A stretch of DNA of 41,248 nucleotides from Culturomica sp. (GTDB lineage: Bacteria > Bacteroidota > Bacteroidia > Bacteroidales > Marinifilaceae): assembly GCA_031271755.1 (NCBI GenBank), contig JAISVB010000010.1, forward strand, positions 1 to 41,248. The letters are read 5' to 3'. A program made the translations under genes and the position numbers. Within the stretch, counting starts at the first letter, position 1. Every line of letters starts with the position of its first letter. Shown piece after piece: positions 32,701-40,963 of this stretch. Under the pieces are notes generated by a model. That model was not told the origin of the DNA and ran no database searches. It worked only from the letters and a program-made list of their open reading frames with translations.

Positions 32701-33252
32701 GGGTTGGCCTCTGGAACCATTACCCTGACGAATCTGCAGGTTTTCAATATCTATGTCGGGGGACAGGGAGCTACCGGCGCCACGAACACCGGAGGAGGGT
32801 GGAACGGAGGAGGGAACGCTGGAACTTCAGGAGCTTCCGGAGGGGGTGGCGGCGCCACCGATATACGGGCGAACGGCACTGCACTGGCTAATCGGATCAT
32901 GGTGGCAGGGGGTGCAGGAGGAGGAGGAAATGCAAGCGGCGCCACAGGGGCTCACGGGGGAGGTGTCGACGGCGGAGCAAACAATGCCGGCCAAACGGCT
33001 ACCCAGACAAGCGGTTTCCAGCAAGGACAGGCTCAGCACCGAAGCGGTGACGGCGGTGGCGGCGGTGGCGGTTATTGGGCTGCCTGGGCTGCGACAGCCG
33101 ACCACAGAGGAGGGGGAGGTTCCGGCTATGTCTCCGGACACGCCAGTTGCGCCCTGCACAGCAGCGGACTTCAATTCCGGAATGCCATTCTCACGTTGGG
33201 CGGAGCCGGAAGTCAGGCTCACGGATCTGTTTCGATCCGGGTGTTGGAGTAA
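29794..33252 (+). CDS. Secreted modular protein: split SUMF1-like domain, F5/8C-like insert, Ig-like segments and glycine-rich tail
   Basis: A 1152-residue exported protein (signal MRYFCFIISIFLVLSLPGA). After an immunoglobulin-like start (about 20-140), a SUMF1/FGE-like fold begins with GIEMVYIPPAPFVAGDG (141-157), is interrupted by an F5/8 type C-like insert (about 175-320, PSWWQVDFKSNKTVRRFGIS, SYRYYRIYIP), and resumes at about 340 (FFLMKYEISQEQYLSFLN; AYADWCGLRPAGELEYEKA; WGVEDLSGNLAEIY; FGIRGGSF; VSFRLAYS to 640). The two active-site cysteines of formylglycine-generating enzyme are not visible: the matching segment reads STSDRRYMDGSC, so catalysis is doubtful. Ig-like strands (650-850) lead to a tail of 200 glycine-rich residues (ATDIRANG, NRIMVAGGAGGGG, GGGGSGYVSG) like the ALK/LTK glycine-rich domain. 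Function unknown. Confidence 0.8.
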   Translation: MRYFCFIISIFLVLSLPGANLRITGQPRITGVSGSVATIEYSVAWDNSWKNEYNYDGAYLFGKYRVEGMPAWYTIRPAATGHEAVTAGFGCFPSTAGLFLFPSENRSGTAEATVRFQWALDGETVTASLVESGKVTLSFEGIEMVYIPPAPFVAGDGSSENSFRTTGFGVISPSRDLINTTSGYTFSASGGSNVTGPADRTNNSQNSNNSWYNTPVPSWWQVDFKSNKTVRRFGISSLWNTSAIPGGTWYLLGSANTTIWDTLWRGSPDAWSRSRISYPVQKSIQVSAPGSYRYYRIYIPTLNREWSHFYSDVRIANIAMTEEELLPEEPAPVLIAGKNHLLPTEYPSGYEGFFLMKYEISQEQYLSFLNKLDASSQYDRTLGGALDGVAPGSFIYGNEETPAFRNNIVLIRIPQSGEPAIFACNLNPEKLPNQRDDGHTIACNFLSIADMLAYADWCGLRPAGELEYEKASRPPWPFAPVNGEYAWNTDVFTAPGSLNDPGTVSEYFTSGNALAEKAELGPVRSGSFTRSRQGRMQNGISFWGVEDLSGNLAEIYYNTETEGRQFNRNTHGSGTLDLFGRSTIDPKEWPSDVAAFGIRGGSFRSTKEELSTSDRRYMDGSCFSDIRERREDVSFRLAYSVSASFTTTLRLENGKISGSQVVYDTICGPGEYRILDSRQEEDLSSTYTWYRSTDNSNWELMEGEYQRDLVLNDLTQNTTPNTIRYLYFKRQTATSSGTSESAPVGLLIGSGYRLNKQEELLIPCMESEGFTVTTLLPASFHWRCMDNGKILPSSVSATSSHLDARTEDYKQYPDDLPNGRYTLELKITLAGKCEHFETLTVRCERKTVDPFTTAKERLTWSGDTYRVARLWGGPDKQQWDIENSITGTLAIGAETGTISGLNATFCSLITVRAVCAAYPDKVYTKVVSEQNRNFAYSGAIKTMQLVPGDYEIICKGAGGGNDGNVGGIGGLASGTITLTNLQVFNIYVGGQGATGATNTGGGWNGGGNAGTSGASGGGGGATDIRANGTALANRIMVAGGAGGGGNASGATGAHGGGVDGGANNAGQTATQTSGFQQGQAQHRSGDGGGGGGGYWAAWAATADHRGGGGSGYVSGHASCALHSSGLQFRNAILTLGGAGSQAHGSVSIRVLE

Positions 33253-34449
33253 TTAGCACAGTTTGTTTTTGTGGAAATAGGGGGTTACGCGGAGCACAAA
33301 AACAAACAGGGAGATGACTGTCAGAAAAGCGCCGGAGAGGAAGGCGTTCTGAAAACTGCTCCGTTCGGCGATGTATCCGCCCAGCGTGAGGCCCAGCCCG
33401 ATCCCGACATCCCAGGAGGTCAGGTAGGTGGAGGTCGCCGTTCCCCGCTGGCTGTTGGGAGCCAGATTGACAAACATAGTGTTGAAGGCCGGAAACATCG
33501 TTCCGAAGCCGATGCCCAGAAAGAGCGCCAGTCCGAAAAACAGCGAAGTCCCCATGGCCGGATCCCACGCCATCAGCCGGGTACAGGCCGACAGGACAAA
33601 AAAACAGATGCAGACGACGATCATTCCCAGGGTAATCACCTGTGTGATCTTCCCTTTGTCCACCTGCCTGCCGGAAAAAAGCCGGGAGATGGCCATTCCG
33701 ACCGCCATCAGTGTAAAAAAGAGGCCGATGCTGCCGCCTATCCCGATGGATTTGGCGTACATGGCAATGTAGGTGGTGGTCATGCCGTACGGAACGGATA
33801 GAAGCAGGAGGACGAAACCGGGCAGCAATCCTTTTAGCAGGATAAAGCGGTCTAAAGAAACCGGTTCCCGTTTTACGGGGGCTTTGACAGGTGTACGTAC
33901 CAGCACGGCCAGCAGGAAACCGGCCGTGCACGAAACAAGGGCTGTGAGAAAGATGGTATTAAACGAGTAAAAATCGTGCAGGAAGAGGCCGGCCATAGGC
34001 CCGACCGCCATGGCGATGTTGTTGGACAGTCCGTAGTATCCCAACCCCTCTCCCCGGCGGGAGGAGGGCATGACGTCGATCACAATGGTGTTCCCCGCCA
34101 CGGTTACCATCCCGAACGAGAGGCCGTGCACCACCCGGAACAGGGTAAAGATGAGCAATGTACCGGCCAGCAGGTAACCGGCAAAGATCGTGGTAAATAC
34201 AAAAAAAGCCAGCAAATAGAGGGGCTTGCGGGCAAAAGTATCGATCAGGTAACCGGAGAAGGGGCGAATGGTCAATGCCGCTACCGTGTAACAGGAGAGT
34301 ACCACCCCGACTACTGCATGGCCTGTCCGGAAGATTTCGGTGAGGTAAAAGGGCAATACCGGCATCAGCAGGTAAAAACCGAAGTATAGCAGGAAATTTG
34401 CTCCCAGGATGTGGCAGTAGTTCCAGGTAACCAAGTGTTCCTTGTCCAT
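33253..34449 (-). CDS. MFS transporter
   Basis: The 398-residue protein has twelve predicted helices in two six-helix bundles, with the motif A-type loop SGYLIDTFARKPLYLLAF (about residues 65-82) between helices 2 and 3. It resembles drug/sugar-type MFS exporters, but nothing in the sequence tells its cargo. There is no domain insert or extra soluble part. The stop codon begins directly after the stop of the large modular gene on the other strand (TAA/TTA at 33250-33255). It starts 45 bases after the radA stop, so it could be read on the same minus-strand transcript. Confidence 0.85.
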   Translation of the reverse strand: MDKEHLVTWNYCHILGANFLLYFGFYLLMPVLPFYLTEIFRTGHAVVGVVLSCYTVAALTIRPFSGYLIDTFARKPLYLLAFFVFTTIFAGYLLAGTLLIFTLFRVVHGLSFGMVTVAGNTIVIDVMPSSRRGEGLGYYGLSNNIAMAVGPMAGLFLHDFYSFNTIFLTALVSCTAGFLLAVLVRTPVKAPVKREPVSLDRFILLKGLLPGFVLLLLSVPYGMTTTYIAMYAKSIGIGGSIGLFFTLMAVGMAISRLFSGRQVDKGKITQVITLGMIVVCICFFVLSACTRLMAWDPAMGTSLFFGLALFLGIGFGTMFPAFNTMFVNLAPNSQRGTATSTYLTSWDVGIGLGLTLGGYIAERSSFQNAFLSGAFLTVISLFVFVLRVTPYFHKNKLC

Positions 34450-34494
34450 CGTAAAATTTTCGGCGAAGGTACGGAAATTTTGGGAAACCGGGCG

Positions 34495-35856
34495 TTATCC
34501 TCCGAAAAGCTCCCGGCAAATATCCGATACTTTCGATACGAAACAGACCGTGATGGCCGGTGTTTTTTTGGCCAGGCCTTTCCGGTTGCCGGCCGGGACG
34601 TAAATTTTCCCGAAGCCCAATTTTTCGGCTTCGGAGATGCGCTGGTCGATCCGGCTCACCGCGCGGATCTCTCCGGACAGTCCGACCTCTCCCGCAAACG
34701 CCGCGTTCTGGGGCAGGGGAGCGTCGATGTTGGAAGATAAAACCGCCATAACAACGGCCAGATCCAAAGCCGGATCGCTGACTTTGATGCCTCCGGCGAT
34801 GTTTAAAAAGACATCTTTGGCGGCCAAGCGAAACCCCACCCGTTTCTCCAATACGGCCAGCAGCATGTTGAGGCGGCGGGAATCGAATCCGGTGGCGGAG
34901 CGCTGGGGAACCCCGTAGGCGGCTGTGGAAACCAGGGCCTGCACTTCCTGCAGGATGGGGCGGATCCCTTCCAGGGTGGCGGAAACAGCCATGCCGCTCA
35001 ATCCCTGTCCGTGGTTGGAGAGCAGCAGTTCCGACGGGTTGCTCACCTGCCGCAAGCCGGTTTGCATCATCTCGTAAATGCCGATCTCGGAGGTGGAGCC
35101 AAAGCGGTTTTTCATGGAACGCAGGATGCGGTACATGTAGTGCTGGTCCCCTTCAAAGTGCAGGACGGTGTCCACCATGTGCTCCAGTATTTTGGGGCCG
35201 GCCAGTTGCCCGTCTTTGGTGATGTGGCCGATGAGGATGGTGGAGATGGTGTTCTCTTTGGAAAACCGCAGCAGGGCGTTGGTGCACTCCCGGATTTGCG
35301 AGAGGCTGCCCGGTATGGAATCGATGGTGTCGGTGGCTAAGGTTTGAATGGAGTCTATGATGAGCACCGAGGGTTCTATGAGCCGGGCCTGTTCCAATAC
35401 AATTTCCAGCGAGTTGCCGGATAGGAACAGACAGTCGTCGTTTTCGCTTTCCAAGCGGGCGGCGCGCATTTTGATCTGGGCGATGCTCTCCTCTCCGGAA
35501 ACATAGAGTACTTTACCGCACCGGTTTTGCAGGGCGAATTGCAAGACTAAGGTCGATTTGCCGATTCCCGGCTCTCCTCCCAACAGGATCATGGAGCCGG
35601 GCACCAACCCGCCTCCCAGCACCCGGTTCAGTTCGTTGTCGCCGGTGTCCTGCCGGGCATCCGCATTCGTTTTTATTTCGGATAAGCGAAAGGGTTTGGG
35701 CGTTGCCTGCCCCACTGCCCCGGACGCTTCTTTCTTTCCCCTGACCTCTACCTCCTCTTCGAAGCTGTTCCACTCCCCGCAGGTGGAGCAACGTCCCACC
35801 CACTTTGCCTCTTTGGCCCCGCAATTCTGGCAAACGTATATGGTTTTTGTCTTCAT
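34495..35856 (-). CDS. radA: DNA repair protein RadA
   Basis: The 453-residue protein helps migrate branches during recombinational repair. Its N-terminal zinc finger (CQNCGAKEAKWVGRCSTCGEW, about residues 9-29), Walker A motif GGEPGIGKSTL (about 100), the RadA-specific KNRFGST (about 252) and the C-terminal Lon-like domain are all present. I choose the ATG at 35856 (MKTKTIYVCQNC); the frame extends upstream into the ribosome-binding region of the preceding gene. It lies 17 bases after the penicillin-binding-protein gene and is probably co-transcribed with it. Length is typical. Confidence 0.96.
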   Translation of the reverse strand: MKTKTIYVCQNCGAKEAKWVGRCSTCGEWNSFEEEVEVRGKKEASGAVGQATPKPFRLSEIKTNADARQDTGDNELNRVLGGGLVPGSMILLGGEPGIGKSTLVLQFALQNRCGKVLYVSGEESIAQIKMRAARLESENDDCLFLSGNSLEIVLEQARLIEPSVLIIDSIQTLATDTIDSIPGSLSQIRECTNALLRFSKENTISTILIGHITKDGQLAGPKILEHMVDTVLHFEGDQHYMYRILRSMKNRFGSTSEIGIYEMMQTGLRQVSNPSELLLSNHGQGLSGMAVSATLEGIRPILQEVQALVSTAAYGVPQRSATGFDSRRLNMLLAVLEKRVGFRLAAKDVFLNIAGGIKVSDPALDLAVVMAVLSSNIDAPLPQNAAFAGEVGLSGEIRAVSRIDQRISEAEKLGFGKIYVPAGNRKGLAKKTPAITVCFVSKVSDICRELFGG

Positions 35857-35873
35857 CGCATTATCAAAGGGGG

Positions 35874-38216
35874 TTAGTAGAATTGTTCGTCGGCTTCGCG
35901 GTTGATTTCCTGTCCTTCGTAAAAGGTATCGTCCGCCATATCCTCCTCGCAATTGAGGTTTTCCTGCATGCCGGAGGGACGTTCAAAAGGACGGGCGGCA
36001 AATTTCACTCGCGGGTCTTTGAGTACTTTTGTCATGAAGAGCCCCCAGATGGGCAGGGCCATGTTGGCGCCCTGTCCGCTTCTGAGATCCTGGAAGTGGA
36101 TGGAACGATCCTCCGCACCGACCCACACCCCGCCGACCAGATCGGGCGTCACCGCCATAAACCAGCCGTCGGCATGTTCCTGTGTCGTACCGGTTTTTCC
36201 CCCCATGGGGTTCAGCAGCCCGTAGCGTCCCCGCAAGCGGGCTCCGGTCCCGGAAGTCACCACCCCTTCCAGCAGGTTGCACATGAGGTAGGCGGTCTGC
36301 GCCGTGATCACTTCGCGGCTTTCCGTCTGGAAGCGATTCAGTACGTTCCCGTACCGGTCTTCGATGCGGGTAACCAATACCGGTTTGCTGTACACCCCTT
36401 TGTTGGCGTAGATGGAATAAGCAGCCGTCATCTCCCTGACGGAGATTTCGGCCGTTCCCAGGAATACGGAGGGCACCGGATCGATAAAGCTGTGTATACC
36501 CATTTTATGGGCCATCTGGGCGACGGCCTGCGGTGTAAATTGTTTCAGCACCCAGCCGGAGATGTTGTTTTCAGAATTGGCCAAGCCCCACCGCAGGGTC
36601 ACCATCTCCCCTACCCGCCGGGTTCCCCCGCGGGGCGTCCACGCTTTGCCGTCCGGCAGGATAAAGGTCTGGGGGATGTTAGGCACTTTGTCGCAAGGCC
36701 CGAGCCCCTCCTGCATCGCCAGCGTATACAAAATGGGCTTGATGGTGGAACCGATCTGCCGCTTTCCCACGCTGACCATGTCGTACATGAAGTAGCGGTA
36801 ATCGGGGCCTCCCACATAAGCTTTCACATAGCCGGTTTGCGGCTCCATGACCATAAATCCCGCCCGGAAAAACGATTTGTAGTGTTTCAACGAATCCAAC
36901 GGTGTGAGTACCGTGTCCCGTACGCCCTGCCAGGTGAACAATTGCATTTCGACCGGTTGATCGAACGATTTGCGGATGTCCGCCGCAGATGCTCCGGCCT
37001 CCTTCATTTGCCGGTACCTTTCGGAGCGAAGAATGGTCCGTTCCAGAATGTCTTTAACTTCTTCGTCGCTCAGGTCGTTGGAGAAAGGCGGATTGCGTTT
37101 CTCCACCCGTTCTTTGGCGAAAAGAGGCTGTAATTCTTTGCCCAGATGTTCCGTCACCGCCTCTTCGGCATATTGTTGCATCCGGGAGTTAAGCGCGGTG
37201 TGTATTTTCAGGCCGTCGGCATACAGGTCGTACGGGGTGCCGTCCGGTTTGGTGTTTTTCCGGCACCACCCGTAGAGCGGGTCTTGTTCCCAGGCAATGG
37301 AATCCTGTATGTACTGCTCTTTGTTCCAGCGGTAGTTGCGGGGATTCGGTTTGTTGGCCGTCAGGTAGATGCGCAAGTGCTCCCGGAAATAGGTCGCCCG
37401 TCCCTCTTTGTGGTCTTCCCGCTTAAAGTTGATGCCCAATGGCAGCATTTTCAGCGAATCGCACTCTGCCGGCGTGATCATGTCGTATTTGAGCATTTGC
37501 CCCAGCACCACGTTGCGCCGGGTTTCCGCATTTTCCGGCCTCCGGACCGGATTGTAGAGGTGGGGGTTTTTCGCCATGCCGATGAGCATGGCCGCCTCTT
37601 CGATCCGCAGCGAGTCTAAGGATTTCCGGAAGTAGATCTCTGCGGCGGAGTTGATGCCGACGGCTAAGTTGAGAAAGTCGAATTTGTTGAGATACATGGT
37701 CATGATCTCTTCTTTCGTGTAGCTTTTTTCTAAACGCACGGCGATGACCCATTCCCGGAATTTCCGCATGGTCAGTTGCAGTATGTTCTGATCGGGATCG
37801 CGCGGAAAGAGCATTTTGGCCAATTGCTGGGTGATGGTGCTCCCACCGCCGGAGGAGGTGTTGCCGGTCAGCAATCCTTTCAGCACCCGGAACAATCCGA
37901 TGGCGTCGATGCCGCTGTGGTCGTAAAAACGGATGTCTTCCGTGGCTATGAGCGCGTCTTTGACCGATTCGGGGATCTCTTTGTATTCGGTGTAGCGGCG
38001 GTTTTCACTTCCCTGGTAGTAGCGGCTAATCATTACGCCGTCTTCAAAATAGATCTCGGATGCGAACCGGTTGTTGGGATTTTCCAACTCCTCGAAAGTG
38101 GGCATAAATCCTAACTTTCCCTGCGCTATCAACCAAAAAAACAGGACTGTACAAATCATTCCGGACACAAATAGGATCCAGAAAACACAAAAAAACTTTT
38201 TGTACCTCTTAAACAT
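35874..38216 (-). CDS. Class A penicillin-binding protein (PBP1a-type)
   Basis: The 780-residue bifunctional peptidoglycan enzyme has a short cytoplasmic N-terminus, one transmembrane helix (about 8-31, FFCVFWILFVSGMICTVLFF), a GT51 glycosyltransferase domain with EDIRFYDHSGID (about 95) and GGGSTITQQLAKM (about 123-135), and a transpeptidase domain with the catalytic serine in GSTIKPILY (about 495; SxxK), SENN (about 556; SxN) and GGKTGTT (about 684; KTG). A small C-terminal acidic tail follows. It synthesises and cross-links the cell wall. It precedes radA by 17 bases and lies 45 bases after the metalloprotease gene. Confidence 0.96.
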   Translation of the reverse strand: MFKRYKKFFCVFWILFVSGMICTVLFFWLIAQGKLGFMPTFEELENPNNRFASEIYFEDGVMISRYYQGSENRRYTEYKEIPESVKDALIATEDIRFYDHSGIDAIGLFRVLKGLLTGNTSSGGGSTITQQLAKMLFPRDPDQNILQLTMRKFREWVIAVRLEKSYTKEEIMTMYLNKFDFLNLAVGINSAAEIYFRKSLDSLRIEEAAMLIGMAKNPHLYNPVRRPENAETRRNVVLGQMLKYDMITPAECDSLKMLPLGINFKREDHKEGRATYFREHLRIYLTANKPNPRNYRWNKEQYIQDSIAWEQDPLYGWCRKNTKPDGTPYDLYADGLKIHTALNSRMQQYAEEAVTEHLGKELQPLFAKERVEKRNPPFSNDLSDEEVKDILERTILRSERYRQMKEAGASAADIRKSFDQPVEMQLFTWQGVRDTVLTPLDSLKHYKSFFRAGFMVMEPQTGYVKAYVGGPDYRYFMYDMVSVGKRQIGSTIKPILYTLAMQEGLGPCDKVPNIPQTFILPDGKAWTPRGGTRRVGEMVTLRWGLANSENNISGWVLKQFTPQAVAQMAHKMGIHSFIDPVPSVFLGTAEISVREMTAAYSIYANKGVYSKPVLVTRIEDRYGNVLNRFQTESREVITAQTAYLMCNLLEGVVTSGTGARLRGRYGLLNPMGGKTGTTQEHADGWFMAVTPDLVGGVWVGAEDRSIHFQDLRSGQGANMALPIWGLFMTKVLKDPRVKFAARPFERPSGMQENLNCEEDMADDTFYEGQEINREADEQFY

Positions 38217-38242
38217 GCGCGTATCTATTGATTTCCAACCCG

Positions 38243-38250
38243 CAAAGATA
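38243..38250 (-). promoter_or_regulatory. -7 element of the PBP/radA transcript
   Basis: Minus-strand TATCTTTG, an exact TAnnTTTG match 26 bases before the PBP start codon, in the short gap after the metalloprotease gene. The -33 box is not canonical. Confidence 0.5.
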
Positions 38251-38261
38251 ACTGAAATTTG

Positions 38262-39359
38262 TCAACTTTGCAGGTTTGCCTGCCGCGTATTCAGAAAATG
38301 ACAGGAGTAGACCGGCAGCTTCTTTTCTAAGCTCATGCGGGTGTAGATGTCTTCGCACAAAGCGACCCACCCTCTGCCGAAGCTGTTTATGTAGGTCATG
38401 TTCCCTTCGTGGGTGAAACCGAGGGTGTGGGCAAATTCGTGAAAGATGGTATGGGCCTTGTTCTGATCGTCCGCGTAGTGACTGAGGTAGCACCATTCGT
38501 TGAATCCGAAAACGGCTCCTCCGGGAGCGGCCATCCCGTTGACCCCGACGACGCGCCCGTAGTTCAAGGTCTTCAGGGTATAGACTCTTTTCAACAGTCG
38601 GTCTGTCTGCACAACGGTTCCCCGGTTGTCGGAAAAGAGGCGACCCCGGTATTTTTCCAGTTCATTCCGGAACTCGCCGGACGAGAACATGACGGAGATG
38701 TTCAGGGCGATCGCCACCGCTTCCCGGGCGTGAGCCGGCAGCAACGGCGTCCAGTTTTCTCCCCGGAAATCCCCGAAGGTGATCTCCCAGTTGCACAGGG
38801 AGGAGGTGAGTTGTTTGTAATACGGATCGTCGCATGCAATTTCCAGTTCCAATTTTGCATAGAGATCCCGCGGGTTCACTTTCAGGCGCACGACCTGCCC
38901 GGAACGGGTCACAAACTCTTTTTCCCGTTTTAAATCGGGCAACTGTTTCCGGATCTCTGCAAACGGCCGGATCTCTTTGAATCCCGCTAAGCGAAAACTT
39001 TCCCGCATTTCCGGCAGGCGCGCCCAGACAACCACGTCGCGGATGGGGCGCGGTGAATAAAACCGTACCAGCAATGCACCCTTTTTGTCGATACTGATCT
39101 GCAGGGGACGATTGACCCGGAAGCTCCGCTCTTTTTTGTTGAAGAGGGTTTTCGATTGTTCCCCGTCCTGGAGCATGTAGGTCACATCCGAAGAGGCGTA
39201 ATCCGCTTCTGTTACCCGGAGCAAACCGTACAGTTCGCTGTATGCTCCTGTTTCCGTACCGGCTCCGTAAGCGAACGGTACTCCGCCGCTCAGTAAAAAA
39301 ACTGCCGTCACACAGAAAGCCCGCCACCGGGCTTTTTGCCACCACTTGTTTTTGCACAT
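38262..39359 (-). CDS. Secreted zinc metalloprotease with HExxHxxGxxH motif
   Basis: The 365-residue protein starts with a signal peptide (MCKNKWWQKARWRAFCVTAVFLLSGGVPFAYG) and should act in the periplasm or outside. HEFAHTLGFTHEGN near residue 310 is the HExxHxxGxxH zinc motif of metzincin-type proteases, with GNMTYINS downstream as a possible Met-turn. The N-terminal 250 residues (LLRVTEADYASSDVTYML, LVRFYSPRPIRDVVVWA) are mainly beta-rich and match no family that I can name. It has no T9SS or other obvious C-terminal sorting signal. It is upstream of the PBP gene on the same strand but has its own promoter at 39431-39438. Substrate unknown. Confidence 0.75.
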   Translation of the reverse strand: MCKNKWWQKARWRAFCVTAVFLLSGGVPFAYGAGTETGAYSELYGLLRVTEADYASSDVTYMLQDGEQSKTLFNKKERSFRVNRPLQISIDKKGALLVRFYSPRPIRDVVVWARLPEMRESFRLAGFKEIRPFAEIRKQLPDLKREKEFVTRSGQVVRLKVNPRDLYAKLELEIACDDPYYKQLTSSLCNWEITFGDFRGENWTPLLPAHAREAVAIALNISVMFSSGEFRNELEKYRGRLFSDNRGTVVQTDRLLKRVYTLKTLNYGRVVGVNGMAAPGGAVFGFNEWCYLSHYADDQNKAHTIFHEFAHTLGFTHEGNMTYINSFGRGWVALCEDIYTRMSLEKKLPVYSCHFLNTRQANLQS

Positions 39360-39732
39360 ACCTTTTACACCTTACACGCGGAAATCGCTTTCCGCCACGC
39401 ATCACACACACGCGCACCTGATAACGTATACAAAGATAATATCGGAAACAGGCTATTATTCAGCAGTTTAATTAAAAAAACGTAATATTTCCGTATATGG
39501 TTTGATTTCTAAAACGATTTTATGGAGGCTACCGGAGAGTTGAGCGATTATAAAGTAAACTATAAAACTCTTTCGATGAGTGATCTGTAGATTCGGGCTT
39601 ATCTTCCGGCGGATTTACTATTTTTGCAGCAGCTACATACGATTTTAAGGGACGACTGTATATTATTAATATCTCTGTCTTTAGTTTTTGTGCAAACCAA
39701 TGTATCAAAAAACGATATTTTAATAGCCGGAT
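39360..39732. other. Gap between metalloprotease and lipoprotein genes
   Basis: No gene can be supported here. It holds the minus-strand promoter of the metalloprotease gene (39431-39438) and an isolated plus-strand TATTTTTG (39619-39626) with no matching gene behind it. The stretch marks the beginning of the AT-rich right end. Confidence 0.5.
39431..39438 (-). promoter_or_regulatory. -7 element of the metalloprotease gene
   Basis: Minus-strand TATCTTTG, an exact TAnnTTTG match about 70 bases before the start codon at 39359. The -33 box is not clear. Confidence 0.5.
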
Positions 39733-40233
39733 CTATAATTTCACCAGGTGTGCTTTCCAATCCTGCGGAATTTCGTGAATATCCAGAATTTTCAATCCCG
39801 TGGCAGTGGAAGCGATGGATGGATTTAAAGTGATGTTCAGAAATTCCGAATCCAGTTTCCACATAGCGCCTGTGGCCGGATCAATAATTAACATACCGAT
39901 TAAACCTCCAAAAAATATGTTCCCAAAATACCAGCCGTCTATTTTAAAGGTAACCGGTACTATTTTTTCGTCAAAACCCGGACTTGAAAATTTGACTTGA
40001 TATTCGGCCCTGGAGAAATAGCCGCTACCGGCATTTAATACAACGGTAACCGGAGTGTTACCCCTAAATATCTCTTTCCCTTTCTTATCCGTAATCATAA
40101 TGGCGACATTACTCGGATGACTGTTGATTGAAAGAGGGTAAACGCTTTTACTGACAATGGAAGCGCAACCTGATAATACAAAAATTGCAGCCATCAATAT
40201 GACACTCATTCTAAGGTATATTGCTTTAAACAT
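39733..40233 (-). CDS. Lipoprotein with PEGA-like domain
   Basis: The 166-residue protein has a lipoprotein signal ending in LSGCAS (cysteine about 23). The stretch PLSINSHPSNVAIMITDKKGKEIFRGNTPVTVVL is the beta pattern of PEGA-like domains, where a short tandem repeat binds a surface or partner. A hydrophobic stretch (GNIFFGGLIGMLIIDPATGAMW) near residues 105-126 resembles the C-terminal signature of small Bacteroidota PEGA lipoproteins. The start could also be the ATG nine codons later (MSVILMAAIF). It lies in the AT-rich right end of the window, apart from the upstream operon. Confidence 0.65.
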   Translation of the reverse strand: MFKAIYLRMSVILMAAIFVLSGCASIVSKSVYPLSINSHPSNVAIMITDKKGKEIFRGNTPVTVVLNAGSGYFSRAEYQVKFSSPGFDEKIVPVTFKIDGWYFGNIFFGGLIGMLIIDPATGAMWKLDSEFLNITLNPSIASTATGLKILDIHEIPQDWKAHLVKL

Positions 40234-40331
40234 CTGATTTTTGTTTTAATTTTTATTGTGTATCTCCAACACTTCGGATGAATATTACGGTTTTATTGCT
40301 AAAGATACAGCAATAATTCTAAACCAGTGTT

Positions 40332-40889
40332 TTATATCTTGCTCAACAATTTTAATGTTTTCAAGTCGTAAACGTGAATTTCATTTTCATCAGTTTTTTC
40401 GTATTTGTCATTGTTATTTGTGTCGTAATGTCCTGTTACAACGATTGTACCAGTCAACTGATTAACTGCCCAAGTTCGCACGAAAAATTTGCTTTCTGTC
40501 AGTTGCTTTTTTTCTTTGCCATCTGACGATAAGACTATAATTTGTGTCGGGGCGTTCCAGTCAATACCTTTTTTACCATCTAAATCAACAGTATTTGCTA
40601 TAACAAGGATTATATTTATTCCTAAACTGTCAATTCTTATTTGTTCCATTTTTCTGATATTGGAATCATTTGAAAAATCAACTTGTTTTGTTTCGTTAGT
40701 TTTTGTATTTACAAACAAAATGTATTTACTTTTTGTTTTATGTATTTTACCAAAATTTTCAACTGAAGCAATTACATATTCAGTTCCGACTACTTCTGTC
40801 AGTTTGTTGAAGTGAACATAATTGTACTTGTTTTGTCCGTAAACTGTCAGTGCCAAAAATGTCAAAGTGATTACTAATATTTTTCTCAT
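40332..40889 (-). CDS. Secreted protein of unknown function, AT-rich gene
   Basis: The 185-residue product begins with a short signal peptide (MRKILVITLTFLALTVYG) and then a charged, Asn/Lys-rich body with beta-propeller-like repeats (VNTKTNETKQVDFS, IIVLSSDGKEKKQLTES, GTIVVTGHYDTNNND, IHVYDLKTLKLL). The gene is clearly AT-richer than the operons to its left and uses codons unlike them, suggesting recent acquisition. I do not recognise a family. It lies between the lipoprotein and the RHS fragment on the same strand. Confidence 0.55.
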   Translation of the reverse strand: MRKILVITLTFLALTVYGQNKYNYVHFNKLTEVVGTEYVIASVENFGKIHKTKSKYILFVNTKTNETKQVDFSNDSNIRKMEQIRIDSLGINIILVIANTVDLDGKKGIDWNAPTQIIVLSSDGKEKKQLTESKFFVRTWAVNQLTGTIVVTGHYDTNNNDKYEKTDENEIHVYDLKTLKLLSKI

Positions 40890-40963
40890 TGTTGCATATT
40901 ATTAGAATTTAACAAAGATGATATTCCTCTAAGACACACATTACAAATGTACGTCCACTTGTT

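Noticed and set aside
32600-33252. Tandem DNA repeat in the glycine-rich coding region
   Set aside because: The GGC/GGA-rich stretches are irregular and explained by glycine codons. There is no consistent repeat unit.
39619-39833. Plus-strand promoter-like TATTTTTG and 69-codon frame
   Set aside because: The frame runs antisense to the lipoprotein gene at 39733 and has no ribosome-binding site. The promoter-like match may be chance in AT-rich DNA.
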